From positions 1-64,000 of IMG/VR virus record IMGVR_UViG_3300025674_007777: DNA of 64,000 nucleotides; one strand, written 5' to 3'. A program made the position numbers and the translations under genes. Below the pieces are notes generated by a model, which saw nothing but the letters and a program-made list of their open reading frames with translations, was not told the DNA's origin and did no database searches. The stretch comes from a virus. Shown here in pieces: positions 1-7,336 of the stretch (the first letter of the stretch is position 1; every line of letters starts with the position of its first letter).

Positions 1-1381
1 TAAAATCCTGGCCTGATAATGGATATACCTGTTTGATATCTGCAGTAGCAATTGCTGGTAATGTCAAATTGTTATCAATCACCCATGACCGGTTTGAACT
101 ATCAAACCATACCAAAGTGCTTTCTCCTTGCACTACTCCTGTATATCTCGGAGCTCCGTTGAACTCAGCCCCACGTGTCAGATTCCCGAAATTCAATTTA
201 GAGTTGGTGCTACCACTGATGTAACTCATGGTTGATGGAAACCTAGATGTTTCCGGCGCTGTTCTGTTAGTCTGGCCTGCGAATATCGTTCCCAGATTTT
301 CTGCTTCTGCTGTTTCATTTTGCTGAACAAATCGACTAGCACTTGCATTTAATTGTGTCGGAACAGTACTACCACCATAAGCAGTTATCACAGATTTAAG
401 ATCTCGTTTTGCTATACGGTTCTGAGTCATCACAGTTGTCACACCATAATTTTTGTCTATGTCGGTATCATTCACAACTTCTCTGACTCGATCAAGTGAT
501 ACTTGCAAAGCCGGTTCAATGGTATTATAGTAATTCAGGTTACCTGGTCTCCCGCTGTAACCTAATAATCTCACTATGTTCTGTCTGATGCCTCTACCTA
601 ATGTACTGCCAGCACCGAATGAATCCCAATTCACTCCACTGCCAGGTCTTAACTGAGTCTTATAATTATCAGCTTGGCCAGCTAAACTTTTGTAGAATGC
701 TTCTTTACCTGATTTTAATGTCTCACCAGAGAACTGTTGATTAACTTGCTCTCCCGTAACTTCAGCTGAGGATTCCAGGAATGATGCAAATCCTGTCACT
801 TTCAGAAAATTGGCATCTGTCTCAGCCAATGTGATGAAGTTCTCTGTTTTCACTCGATCATGTACACTTGAATCAATGTCAATACCATATATCTCTCTGG
901 CCAAATCGAATACTGCAGTGGTGGCTACAGCTTCTGTGTTACCAAGATCCATCACTTCTTTGATGGCAGTTGTGATAGGAGATATAACTGTGGAACCTAC
1001 TGGCGCTTTCAATACACCTGTAAATGCAACGCCTGTCACTGTGTCTGTTCCTCCTTCAATTGTAATATCACCAGCTGGGACAAAATCCAAAGTGAAAGCT
1101 CCAACACCATTTGTTGTTGTCGATACAACAAAATTACCATTGGAATCAAATACTTTAACTGTGGCCCCTGATATTGGGCCATCAATACCTTGACCTACGA
1201 ATACAGAGTTGCTGGTAGCGGATGCTCCGTATAGAGCAGGTTGAGATGTTGCCATCCAACGGTCATAGTAAAACTGCTCTTTCAGATATTTCTGACGAGC
1301 TTCTTCAATGGTAATTCTGGTGTTATCTGATCTCCTAAGGAACTGTTGCCAAGTCCCTGGATGGCCAACGTGTTTATGCAT
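1..1381 (-). CDS. Virion structural protein, 3' end outside window
   Basis: The reading frame opens with ATG at 1381 and has no stop to the window edge, so about 460 N-terminal residues are visible. Residues about 60-130 form a Gly/Thr/Val-rich beta domain of carboxypeptidase-regulatory or Ig type (GATVKVFDSNG, then a TNGVGAFTLDF strand). This is followed by a mixed helical region and a Ser/Thr/Asn-rich stretch typical of phage fibres and baseplate appendages. No named family is recognised. An ATATTTATA element lies 13 nt upstream, as for other structural genes here. A structural role is inferred from composition and promoter class. Confidence 0.6.
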   Translation of the reverse strand, partial: MHKHVGHPGTWQQFLRRSDNTRITIEEARQKYLKEQFYYDRWMATSQPALYGASATSNSVFVGQGIDGPISGATVKVFDSNGNFVVSTTTNGVGAFTLDFVPAGDITIEGGTDTVTGVAFTGVLKAPVGSTVISPITTAIKEVMDLGNTEAVATTAVFDLAREIYGIDIDSSVHDRVKTENFITLAETDANFLKVTGFASFLESSAEVTGEQVNQQFSGETLKSGKEAFYKSLAGQADNYKTQLRPGSGVNWDSFGAGSTLGRGIRQNIVRLLGYSGRPGNLNYYNTIEPALQVSLDRVREVVNDTDIDKNYGVTTVMTQNRIAKRDLKSVITAYGGSTVPTQLNASASRFVQQNETAEAENLGTIFAGQTNRTAPETSRFPSTMSYISGSTNSKLNFGNLTRGAEFNGAPRYTGVVQGESTLVWFDSSNRSWVIDNNLTLPAIATADIKQVYPLSGQDF

Positions 1382-1394
1382 GACTACTTTTTCG

Positions 1395-1403
1395 TATAAA
1401 TAT
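1395..1403 (-). promoter_or_regulatory. ATATTTATA late-type promoter-like element
   Basis: Read on the gene strand, ATATTTATA ends 13 nt before the ATG at 1381. The same 9-mer precedes seven other start codons in this window. A promoter function is inferred from recurrence and position. Confidence 0.45.
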
Positions 1404-1406
1404 GGA

Positions 1407-2090
1407 TTACTGCACTGAATACCTTTTGCGATTCAGTACCAAATTGATGGTATCTGAATACAAAGTGTCAGCGTCCAGATCTATCACATCATTGGGATTG
1501 AACTGAGCACCCATGAATCTCATTTCAAAGTGTAGGTGAGGTCCTAATGAGTTACCTGTACTTCCAATGATGCCTATAGGATCGCCACATTGTACAGTGT
1601 CTCCATCTTCTGCCAACAGCTCTCTGAAGTGAGCATAGTATGTCTCAATGCCATTAAAATGTCTGATGATGACCAGGTTACCATAACCTCCATTGTATCC
1701 ATACTTGGACCAACGAATCACTCCATCGAACATGCTCACAGCAGTGTCTCTGTTGTTATATCCAATGTCCAATGCACCGTGCCATCCCTGGCGACGATAT
1801 CCGTAGCCACTTGTAAGTTTTCCTCCTACCGGGAATGTGTACTCTCCTGTGTCCAACACAAGCACAAGCTGTGCCGAATCTGGATAGCCATGGAATGGTT
1901 TGAAATGCATGTAACTCAGATCACCGCCTTCATACAGTGTGTCTGCTTTCAGTGTGTCAGGTAATGGTAAAACTGTATCTTGAATCTGAATTGGAATCAG
2001 TTCTGGTACTGGATATCGTTGTGTGAATGTACCTTGCATGAACATAAATGCAATGGCCAGTAGTAACATTGATAAATAATACTTCTTCAT
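1407..2090 (-). CDS. M23 (LytM-type) metallo-endopeptidase, secreted or anchored
   Basis: Predicted zinc endopeptidase that cuts peptide cross-links of peptidoglycan. Residues 1-22 form a signal peptide or membrane anchor (MKKYY, then a hydrophobic run). A Pro-rich linker leads to the M23 domain at about 85-205. The zinc site motifs are intact: HGALD (H104, D108) and HLH (185-187), with the GSTGNSLGPHLHFE block typical of the family. It probably acts in lysis or as a virion-associated wall enzyme. An N-terminal export signal suggests action from outside the inner membrane without needing a holin. It lies between a structural gene and small unknowns, with a long leader of about 56 nt after the upstream element. 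Confidence 0.9.
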   Translation of the reverse strand: MKKYYLSMLLLAIAFMFMQGTFTQRYPVPELIPIQIQDTVLPLPDTLKADTLYEGGDLSYMHFKPFHGYPDSAQLVLVLDTGEYTFPVGGKLTSGYGYRRQGWHGALDIGYNNRDTAVSMFDGVIRWSKYGYNGGYGNLVIIRHFNGIETYYAHFRELLAEDGDTVQCGDPIGIIGSTGNSLGPHLHFEMRFMGAQFNPNDVIDLDADTLYSDTINLVLNRKRYSVQ

Positions 2091-2146
2091 GATGATATGT
2101 TTTTTGGTTAATGAATCGGCCAGAATAGGCCTGATATATGATTTAA

Positions 2147-2155
2147 TATAAATAT
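2147..2155 (-). promoter_or_regulatory. ATATTTATA late-type promoter-like element
   Basis: ATATTTATA on the gene strand, 56 nt before the ATG of the M23 peptidase gene. The leader between them contains a short GGCC-N6-GGCC inverted repeat at about 2118-2131, which could fold in the mRNA. It is not followed by a T-run, so I do not call it a terminator. Confidence 0.4.
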
Positions 2156-2158
2156 GTA

Positions 2159-2818
2159 TCAGACCGATTCAACCTTCATATTTTTCAATGGTTCGTGCCA
2201 TTTTTCAATGAACCAACCTATCATTACAGAGAAACCTTTGCCATCTGACCAATCACATCCAGTATCTTCAAGCTCCACACCATCATAGAACATTTTTTCT
2301 ATGAAGTCACCAAATTCAGTCTCGAGAATACCTATGGTCAATTTCTTAGCATCAAACTCTCCATCTAGCTCTAGCTCCCAGTTGTTCAACCATCCTTTCT
2401 CATGACTCATGCATGCCAGTACTGGTTGAAAATCTTCTTTGGTCAGGCCTGTTGGTAAATTTTTCCAATCTGGCTCTTCAGTAACAATATATCCGCCTTC
2501 TCTGCTCCATTCTGTCTCCACAACATCGATCTTGATCTGATCTTCAGTCTCATCGTCTATTACAAATATTGGTCCATCAGCATGTGATCCATAGTGATGC
2601 AATATGTCATCTATATCGTGCCAATACATGTTCTCACCTTCATACATCACAGGGCCTTTCTCACCGCCTTCATGTTCCCAATCTGCACTGAACAGATAAT
2701 TTTCCAATTCCGAATCACTTCGACTATACCAATAGTTTCTGAATGATTCAGATATCTTACCTATAACTAACTCTCCGCCGTAGGCACTGCCTCGAATATT
2801 GTATTTTGTTTTAGCCAT
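2159..2818 (-). CDS. Conserved T4-like phage hypothetical, acidic
   Basis: About 219 residues starting MAKTKYN, a start that overlaps the stop of the upstream gene at 2818; an in-frame Met at 2857 would lengthen it but overlaps more. The protein is rich in Asp, Glu and Trp, with a WHDIDDILHHYG stretch, and has no signal or membrane segment. I recognise the N-terminal block (NIRGSAYGGELVIGK) as resembling conserved hypotheticals of T4-like marine phages, from memory only. Function unknown. Confidence 0.6.
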   Translation of the reverse strand: MAKTKYNIRGSAYGGELVIGKISESFRNYWYSRSDSELENYLFSADWEHEGGEKGPVMYEGENMYWHDIDDILHHYGSHADGPIFVIDDETEDQIKIDVVETEWSREGGYIVTEEPDWKNLPTGLTKEDFQPVLACMSHEKGWLNNWELELDGEFDAKKLTIGILETEFGDFIEKMFYDGVELEDTGCDWSDGKGFSVMIGWFIEKWHEPLKNMKVESV

Positions 2819-3228
2819 TATATGTAAATGTTTGTATCTTGATGAATTAATATCCAATCAGGTCTCTTCTTGACCTCATTGAGTTTTCTCATTCGCAGAG
2901 TAGGATGTGGTGGAGTGACCAATCTGGTACAGTCCGAAAAAAGACCATCACCCTCATATAAACCATAATGATATCCTATCTGCACATTCTTCCATTCTAT
3001 TTTACCAGAACTATCAATTTTCCATGGTAACCAGGTCCACTCCATATCCTTGTCCCATAATATGATTGTCCCAGGCTCCAATTCAACTTCTTTCTTTGGA
3101 AATGGGAGCTGAGTAAAGTATTCGTGAATTGAATTATGATCACAATATGTCGGTTCCAAGCCTAAACGCTTCAGAGCATATGTCAGACACGTATCAGTTT
3201 TAGTTAATTTTACTTGTGCTAGTCCCAT
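2818..3228 (-). CDS. Possible NlpC/P60-like (papain-fold) hydrolase
   Basis: A 136-residue protein. A Cys in a DTCLTYALKRLG helix near the N-terminus, a PGTIILWDK strand and a GYHYGLYEGDGLF block with a His are arranged as in NlpC/P60 or CHAP amidases (Cys at a helix start, then G-D/T-x-x-x-W, then the catalytic His). If correct it cleaves peptidoglycan stem peptides or an amide substrate. It lacks a signal peptide, so the wall target is uncertain. It sits among other wall-active genes (M23 at 1407, SLT at 4631), which supports the idea. The assignment rests on motif spacing only. Confidence 0.45.
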   Translation of the reverse strand: MGLAQVKLTKTDTCLTYALKRLGLEPTYCDHNSIHEYFTQLPFPKKEVELEPGTIILWDKDMEWTWLPWKIDSSGKIEWKNVQIGYHYGLYEGDGLFSDCTRLVTPPHPTLRMRKLNEVKKRPDWILIHQDTNIYI

Positions 3229-3235
3229 GATAATA

Positions 3236-3532
3236 TTATCTTGTTAAATAAGAATACCTTACTCTGAATACTTTCCAGTCTGCCCAATATTCTCGATCCA
3301 CGAAATATACTTTGTAATCAGCTTGATATGCATAATCACACCAATACCAATGATGTTTTTCTTCATCAGCTTCATATCGATAATCAGTAACCCAATATTT
3401 GATATCAGCTTCCCAATGGTAATCTACTTCGTATAACAGAATATCAGCTTGATATGGATAATCTACTTCATACATCAGTTGTGAAAAGCTAACGCTTGGT
3501 ATAAACAGTAAAGCAAGTAAAATTTTTTTCAT
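3236..3532 (-). CDS. Secreted DUF6150-like tandem-repeat protein
   Basis: 98 residues: a signal peptide (MKKILLALLFIPSVSFSQ), then six imperfect repeats of about 13-16 residues built on YxVDYxYxAD (VDYPYQAD, VDYHWEAD, TDYRYEAD, CDYAYQAD, VDREYWAD, VRYSY). This matches the pattern of the DUF6150 family, known mostly from Bacteroidetes. The mature protein would be an aromatic and acidic beta-repeat exported by the host. The gene follows the tRNA directly, and probably shares its transcript. Function unknown. Confidence 0.65.
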   Translation of the reverse strand: MKKILLALLFIPSVSFSQLMYEVDYPYQADILLYEVDYHWEADIKYWVTDYRYEADEEKHHWYWCDYAYQADYKVYFVDREYWADWKVFRVRYSYLTR

Positions 3533-3546
3533 TTCAATATTTTTAG

Positions 3547-3620
3547 TACTCCCGGTAGGGCACGATCCTACAACCTACTGCTTAGAAGGCAGTTGCTCTA
3601 TCCAATTGAGCTACGGGAGC
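3547..3620 (-). tRNA. tRNA-Arg (anticodon UCU)
   Basis: A 74-nt cloverleaf can be folded by eye: acceptor GCTCCCG pairing with CGGGAGT (one G-U), D-arm GCTC/GAGC, anticodon stem ACTGC/GCAGT with loop CTTCTAA giving anticodon TCT, and T-stem GTAGG/CCTAC. The discriminator base is A and CCA is not encoded. The T-loop (ATCGTGC) departs from the usual TTCRANY. It reads AGA, a favoured arginine codon in AT-rich phage genes. Confidence 0.9.
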
Positions 3621-3626
3621 ATATTA

Positions 3627-3884
3627 TTATTCTATGGCACCATTTTCATCATAATGATCATAGATTATTTTCTGATACATGTCATCTTCATCTAAAGCAG
3701 TCCAACCATCATCTGTCAATACAAGTAGGTCACAATGCTTAGGAGATTCTGCAATTCTGAATTTCAAAGTCTTACCATCTGTGAACTGAAGTTCATATTG
3801 CCTAGTAGTTTCCCACCAAACCTCTTTGCTGTCAAGTACTTCAAAATTTAACTTATCGTTTACCTCCATAATATTTTTTTGCAT
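3627..3884 (-). CDS. Small hypothetical protein
   Basis: Up to 85 residues; the start could be at 3884 or the internal Met at 3869 (MEVNDKL), which reduces overlap with the nuclease gene upstream. Acidic, with a likely small beta fold (WWETTRQYELQFTDGKTLKFRI). No signal or membrane segment. Not recognised. Confidence 0.55.
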   Translation of the reverse strand: MQKNIMEVNDKLNFEVLDSKEVWWETTRQYELQFTDGKTLKFRIAESPKHCDLLVLTDDGWTALDEDDMYQKIIYDHYDENGAIE

Positions 3885-4203
3885 GACCTTCCGTGATCAA
3901 CATTTCATTGATGCTCCAACCATCTTTCTGTAGAAACAGTTCGCCTAAACATCTGCCATATTTGCCTACACCATGAGAAACCAAAACAAATTTGTTATCA
4001 TTTGATTCCAGTTTATCAATCAGATACTGTTTAGCTGCCAATCCCTTCTTTTTCTCATCAAGATCTCTGGTTCTAGATTCCCATGCGTCCAAACCATATA
4101 ATCTGATACGAACTTTTTTCCAGGTATCAAATCCTAGATCCACTAGAGCATCGACCGTGTCACCGTCTACCACTCTGTCTACTGTTGCATTGTATGTGTA
4201 CAT
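3853..4203 (-). CDS. Staphylococcal-nuclease-like (thermonuclease, SNase) protein
   Basis: A 116-residue OB-fold nuclease of the SNase family. Motifs are in family order: VDRVVDGDTVDALVD, then RIRLYGLDAWE with the catalytic Arg and Glu, then GKYGRCLGELF and EGHAKKYYGG. The calcium-binding Asp residues and catalytic RxR/E positions look intact. There is no signal peptide, so it should act in the cytoplasm, perhaps on host DNA or RNA. It lies in a run of small genes with short intergenic gaps. Confidence 0.85.
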   Translation of the reverse strand: MYTYNATVDRVVDGDTVDALVDLGFDTWKKVRIRLYGLDAWESRTRDLDEKKKGLAAKQYLIDKLESNDNKFVLVSHGVGKYGRCLGELFLQKDGWSINEMLITEGHAKKYYGGKR

Positions 4204-4204
4204 A

Positions 4205-4621
4205 TTAAAATTTTATATAAGTTAAATTTCTCAACCTATAAATATTCTTGTATCGGTCCCATTCTGGTATATATTCTATGCAAATATTCAACATACCTTC
4301 ATCATAGAAAACATATATGCGATTGTCTGATAATGATGCATTTATATATGAATAAACATCAGCATTCATATCTTTATTATATTCGATGAAATGTACCCGT
4401 AGTTCGTGAGCGACATGCGTTACATGATCATAAATTACAATGTAATTTTCAAGAAATGAAATTTCTAGATCTACTACTCTTGTTTCTTCTATAACATAAT
4501 ATTCATCTGAATATTTTACTGGGTCTAGGATTTCCATTGTCTTACAAGTGAAATCAAAACCTGTTAGTGATTGGGAAACTGCTACTAACGGAGCAAATAA
4601 TAATAAAAATAGTAAACGCAT
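4205..4621 (-). CDS. Secreted hypothetical protein
   Basis: 138 residues with a clear signal peptide (MRLLFLLLFAPLVAVSQS) and a predicted beta-rich mature part. The VSQS cleavage region resembles those of Bacteroidetes exported proteins. It stands between the SNase-like gene and an exported SLT-like enzyme. No family is recognised. Confidence 0.6.
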   Translation of the reverse strand: MRLLFLLLFAPLVAVSQSLTGFDFTCKTMEILDPVKYSDEYYVIEETRVVDLEISFLENYIVIYDHVTHVAHELRVHFIEYNKDMNADVYSYINASLSDNRIYVFYDEGMLNICIEYIPEWDRYKNIYRLRNLTYIKF

Positions 4622-4630
4622 TATAATAAT

Positions 4631-5062
4631 TTAGTGGTAATAAGCTAATAAATCAAGTTCTTTTTTTACTTTATGCCAATAGCATTTAGTATTATGATGA
4701 CTACTACCAGATGGTCCTCCATTCCAGCATCGAGCTATTGTCTCCCAGTCTGAATCAGAATGATAGTATTCTCTCCAGATATGAAACATTTCAATTGATT
4801 TTTTTACACTATATCGGTCAGTATACCCGTAACGAACATCGCTACCATCTTTTTCTAGGATACGATTTACTTCTCTAACCATAATAGGCCATATTTGTAA
4901 TACTCCAATAGCCCAACCTCGATCTCCTACTGCTGTAGAGTCACCTCTTGATTCAACTTGGATTAATGCTTCAACTAAAAAGTCAATAGGCATATCTTCA
5001 TACTGTGCTTGGGCATTATTGATAAACAGGGTTGCAGTAAATAATAGTAACAGTTTCTTCAT
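4631..5062 (-). CDS. Secreted SLT-type lytic transglycosylase / lysozyme-like protein
   Basis: 143 residues with a signal peptide ending AQAQ (1-20). The mature domain has the SLT signature: catalytic Glu in VESRGDS (E37), followed by GVLQIWP (the GxxQ motif) and ARCWNGG (the AYNxG-type motif). It should cleave the glycan strand of peptidoglycan in the periplasm. With M23 at 1407 and the possible NlpC/P60 at 2818 it makes up a wall-degrading set. A bipartite promoter-like element ends 16 nt upstream. Confidence 0.8.
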   Translation of the reverse strand: MKKLLLLFTATLFINNAQAQYEDMPIDFLVEALIQVESRGDSTAVGDRGWAIGVLQIWPIMVREVNRILEKDGSDVRYGYTDRYSVKKSIEMFHIWREYYHSDSDWETIARCWNGGPSGSSHHNTKCYWHKVKKELDLLAYYH

Positions 5063-5078
5063 AACATTAATTTATACT

Positions 5079-5109
5079 TAAATATAAGAAATAAAATGCA
5101 ATGATCAAA
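5079..5109 (-). promoter_or_regulatory. Bipartite Bacteroidetes-like promoter, TTTG-N18-TTATATTTA
   Basis: TTTG (5106-5109) and TTATATTTA (5079-5087) are 18 nt apart on the gene strand, 16 nt before the ATG at 5062. The element overlaps the end of the upstream gene. Confidence 0.55.
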
Positions 5110-5440
5110 GAGTTTTTCGAAGTTTTTTTATATCAGCTTTCAGCTTTTTCAATTCTTTGATCTGATCGCCGGTATGTAAGTTTCTTACTGTCATTACTAC
5201 TTTACATAACATAGTAGACACAATTGATAATCCAATCCCTATTGCAAACTCTTTCAAGTTGCTAGCTCTGGAAGCTACTACTAAAACATAACTCCCAGCT
5301 GCTACCAAATTGAAAAACATTGCTCCTCCTATGAAAAGAAACACTGCCCGGGCATCATGTCTGAATGACATCATGGTCAAAGTGATATTGACCGGTAATA
5401 TGATCAATGCCAAGCAAAGACCTAACAATAAACTATTCAT
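5105..5440 (-). CDS. Membrane protein, three hydrophobic segments
   Basis: 111 residues with hydrophobic segments at about 3-22, 30-55 and 65-83, then a short Lys-rich amphipathic tail (KELKKLKADIKKLRK). Holin-like in size and topology and upstream of an exported lytic enzyme, but I see no family signature. The stop-start overlap with the gene at 5440 (its stop touches this start) suggests translational coupling. Confidence 0.5.
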   Translation of the reverse strand: MNSLLLGLCLALIILPVNITLTMMSFRHDARAVFLFIGGAMFFNLVAAGSYVLVVASRASNLKEFAIGIGLSIVSTMLCKVVMTVRNLHTGDQIKELKKLKADIKKLRKTL

Positions 5441-5832
5441 TAATCTAAATTAGGGTGTTTTGTATCATATAGATCCTGCAACGCCTTTACTCTGATACAT
5501 TCTTCGTAATTTTCAATGTCTTCATAAAATTCCAATGATTCCTGTAAACATGTAGGCCATTCTGACAATTCAATCCAGACATCCAGATCTTCATTGCTCT
5601 CCTGATGTATGAGTATTGCTAATAGGATATCTTCTACCATGTTGTTGTTCAGATAATCTTCAATCATGGCAACCATTTTAGTATATACATCTGATTTAAA
5701 ATCTGCAAACGCCTGTTCAATCAGCGTGTCCATATCGCCATAGTCCAGTTCCAGGTCACTGATATCCAATATCAATGGATCTAATGGTCCACCGTAATTT
5801 GGCTCATCAAATTGTGAGTTTAGTTCTTCCAC
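5440..5832 (-). CDS. Acidic hypothetical protein
   Basis: 130 residues, strongly acidic (many Asp and Glu, few basic residues), predicted helical, with no membrane segment. It overlaps the HNH-type gene upstream by about 26 nt. Strong negative charge is a common trait of DNA-mimic or inhibitor proteins, but nothing specific supports that here. Confidence 0.55.
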   Translation of the reverse strand: MEELNSQFDEPNYGGPLDPLILDISDLELDYGDMDTLIEQAFADFKSDVYTKMVAMIEDYLNNNMVEDILLAILIHQESNEDLDVWIELSEWPTCLQESLEFYEDIENYEECIRVKALQDLYDTKHPNLD

Positions 5833-6334
5833 CGCACGGATTGTTTACTTCTAAATAATAACAGTTCAAACATAAGAATCTTAAGTTCTCTCTGCGATGA
5901 TTGGTAGTATCTCCATCTATCCAATCCAACATCAACGGAACTGTGTAATCAGTTACCCGTCGCTCATCAAAACCACATCGACTGCATTTTTCTTCAAACA
6001 GGCCACTCTTCAGTAGTCTATGTTTGAGTTTATGTTTGTCGTACTTAGGATGTTTGCCATCCAGGATATCATTCAGACCATATTGACCGGTGAATCTGTT
6101 TTTTGGCATTGTCCTTTTAATGCCTTTGCCTTGTTGATTTTTATGCAATTCAAACAGTGATTTACCTGTAGCCTCATCTTTGTACATTGTGGCATATTTG
6201 CGAAATGTCTCATATGACACTCGCAGGAATCTAGCAGCAGATGCAGCTGACTTTGTGTTCTCCATGGCATATCTGATTTCACTTTCTGATATGTCCATCG
6301 AAGGTCGGCCTTCTCCGAATCCAAAACCTGACAT
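5807..6334 (-). CDS. HNH-type zinc-finger protein with N-terminal helix-turn-helix
   Basis: 175 residues. Residues about 15-50 look like a helix-turn-helix (SEIRYAMENTKSAASAARFLRVSYETFRKY). The C-terminal part has the HNH zinc finger frame: CSRCG, then PLMLDWIDGDTTNHRRENLRFLC, then LNCYYLE, giving two CxxC pairs around a D/N-R-N-L-R core. A His normally expected in the first H of HNH is replaced by Asp (LDWIDGD), as in several phage relatives. It may be a homing-type nuclease or a DNA-binding regulator. Confidence 0.65.
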   Translation of the reverse strand: MSGFGFGEGRPSMDISESEIRYAMENTKSAASAARFLRVSYETFRKYATMYKDEATGKSLFELHKNQQGKGIKRTMPKNRFTGQYGLNDILDGKHPKYDKHKLKHRLLKSGLFEEKCSRCGFDERRVTDYTVPLMLDWIDGDTTNHRRENLRFLCLNCYYLEVNNPCGGRTKLTI

Positions 6335-6335
6335 A

Positions 6336-6494
6336 TTATCCGTTTAACAATTTTCGATTGGCATCACCTTCTTTTGACGACTCCTGCAATTGTATGAATT
6401 CTTGTTTCTCAGAATGATTCAATGATCTGAACCAGGCTTCAAAATCGCCGCCATTCAAGTTGATATATTCTTGCCAAAGATCTCGTTTACTCAT
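6336..6494 (-). CDS. Small hypothetical protein
   Basis: 52 residues starting MSKRDLW; this start overlaps the upstream gene by 8 nt, whereas an upstream in-frame Met at 6566 would overlap by 80. Helical and charged, with no membrane segment. Not recognised. Confidence 0.5.
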   Translation of the reverse strand: MSKRDLWQEYINLNGGDFEAWFRSLNHSEKQEFIQLQESSKEGDANRKLLNG

Positions 6495-6834
6495 AAACTT
6501 CTGCTCCGTTTTCGTTATCCTCAAATACTGAAACATATGTACATCCAAACTGTTTACATATCTCACGTGCTAACATTTCACAGCTCATTGCACCAAACTC
6601 ATGTGTTCTGGAGTTTTCATCATAATACTTTGCACGAAGATATTCTTCAATGTCTCGTTTGAACATGATAAACTCCACATCACGATCATCATGATATACT
6701 CGCTTCTTTGCAGTGATGTGCCAAATATGACGATGCATATTGCTCAGAAAACCTACTTCAGGAAAATGTGCCTGGGCATCTGGCCAATTATGCATACCAT
6801 CCAATTGTAATGTTGCTATAACGTTTGTTCTCAT
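6487..6834 (-). CDS. Conserved hypothetical with HRH and HDDRDxEF motifs
   Basis: About 115 residues starting MRTNVIA; a promoter-like element ends 4 nt before this ATG, which favours it over the Met at 6861. The motifs LxGxHxWPxA, HRHIWHITA and HDDRDVEFIMFKR recur in a small family of bacterial and phage proteins that I remember as uncharacterised. Paired His residues suggest metal binding or a T-fold, not proven. The leaderless start is notable. Confidence 0.6.
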   Translation of the reverse strand: MRTNVIATLQLDGMHNWPDAQAHFPEVGFLSNMHRHIWHITAKKRVYHDDRDVEFIMFKRDIEEYLRAKYYDENSRTHEFGAMSCEMLAREICKQFGCTYVSVFEDNENGAEVYE

Positions 6835-6838
6835 TGTA

Positions 6839-6870
6839 TTAATATAAGATAAATTTTTCAAATAATCAAA
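6839..6870 (-). promoter_or_regulatory. Bipartite promoter, TTTG-N19-TTATATTAA, near-leaderless
   Basis: TTTG (6867-6870) and TTATATTAA (6839-6847) are separated by 19 nt. The second box ends only 4 nt before the ATG at 6834, so a start site at the usual Bacteroidetes distance would put the mRNA 5' end at the start codon. The -33 half shares TTTGATTATTTGAAAAATTT with the element before the helicase gene. Confidence 0.55.
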
Positions 6871-7105
6871 TCAATTCCACATATAAATCTTTCTTACGCA
6901 GAGCTATGTAATAACGCATTAGTTCTGATTCAGTACCGGTCATTATGCAACTTCGGCCTTTGTAATGTGTTATCTGTGCCACTTGTTCTGCTCGAATAAC
7001 ATTGTAATCTGGAATGAGATTTGCTAAACAAAACACTACATGACGAAACGAATTGTGATTATCATCTAGCAAATATAATTTCTTTTTATTGGATCGTTTA
7101 GGCAT
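6866..7105 (-). CDS. clpS: ClpS-like N-degron adaptor
   Basis: 79 residues covering the ClpS core. The family's substrate-binding face is visible: LYLLDDNHNSFRHV (residues 10-23, matching the NDD-T/N-x-F signature), then AEQVAQITHYKGRSCIMTG (HxxG block) and a C-terminal L-x-V-E-L strand. ClpS delivers N-end-rule substrates to ClpAP or ClpCP. The wording DDHNTF ... HxKG is closest to Bacteroidetes ClpS as I remember them. The short basic N-terminal tail (MPKRSNKKK) would be the part that engages ClpA. A phage copy could redirect host proteolysis. It is followed by small early-type genes. Confidence 0.85.
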   Translation of the reverse strand: MPKRSNKKKLYLLDDNHNSFRHVVFCLANLIPDYNVIRAEQVAQITHYKGRSCIMTGTESELMRYYIALRKKDLYVELI

Positions 7106-7108
7106 GCA

Positions 7109-7336
7109 TTAAGAGTTGACATTGATTCTCTTTTCTAATATATAACCTTTGTGGTTATTTTCCAAATTTTTCATTTCATTTATTGCATCGTCGAACATTA
7201 TATGAATCGAAGCTGATATATTGTTACCATTTAGATCTTGCAGTGCTACAAGATATGATGGCTCTGCAGATGGCAAGCTTTTAACTAATATATTAAATTT
7301 GATCGAGTCTTCGTTGTAGTTCTGCACATTTTTCAT
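7109..7336 (-). CDS. Small hypothetical protein
   Basis: About 75 residues starting MKNVQNYN; an in-frame Met at 7363 also exists. It overlaps the preceding gene by some 40 nt, larger than usual here, so one of the two starts or genes may be wrong. Mixed alpha/beta composition, not recognised. Confidence 0.45.
   Translation of the reverse strand: MKNVQNYNEDSIKFNILVKSLPSAEPSYLVALQDLNGNNISASIHIMFDDAINEMKNLENNHKGYILEKRINVNS

Noticed and set aside
810-1193. Plus-strand open frame of 127 codons
   Set aside because: It runs antisense to the clearly coding structural frame on the minus strand and has no upstream signals; its composition is a mirror of Gly/Ser/Thr codons.
2117-2134. GGCC inverted repeat as terminator
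   Set aside because: No T-run follows on the gene strand, and a terminator between the promoter-like element and its gene would not make sense.
5105-5440. Holin
   Set aside because: Topology fits but there is no family motif, and export signals on the wall enzymes make a holin unnecessary; left as a membrane protein.
6073-6324. Minus-strand 83-codon frame inside the HNH gene
   Set aside because: Overlaps the HNH gene in another frame and lacks motifs, while the HNH zinc finger is convincing.
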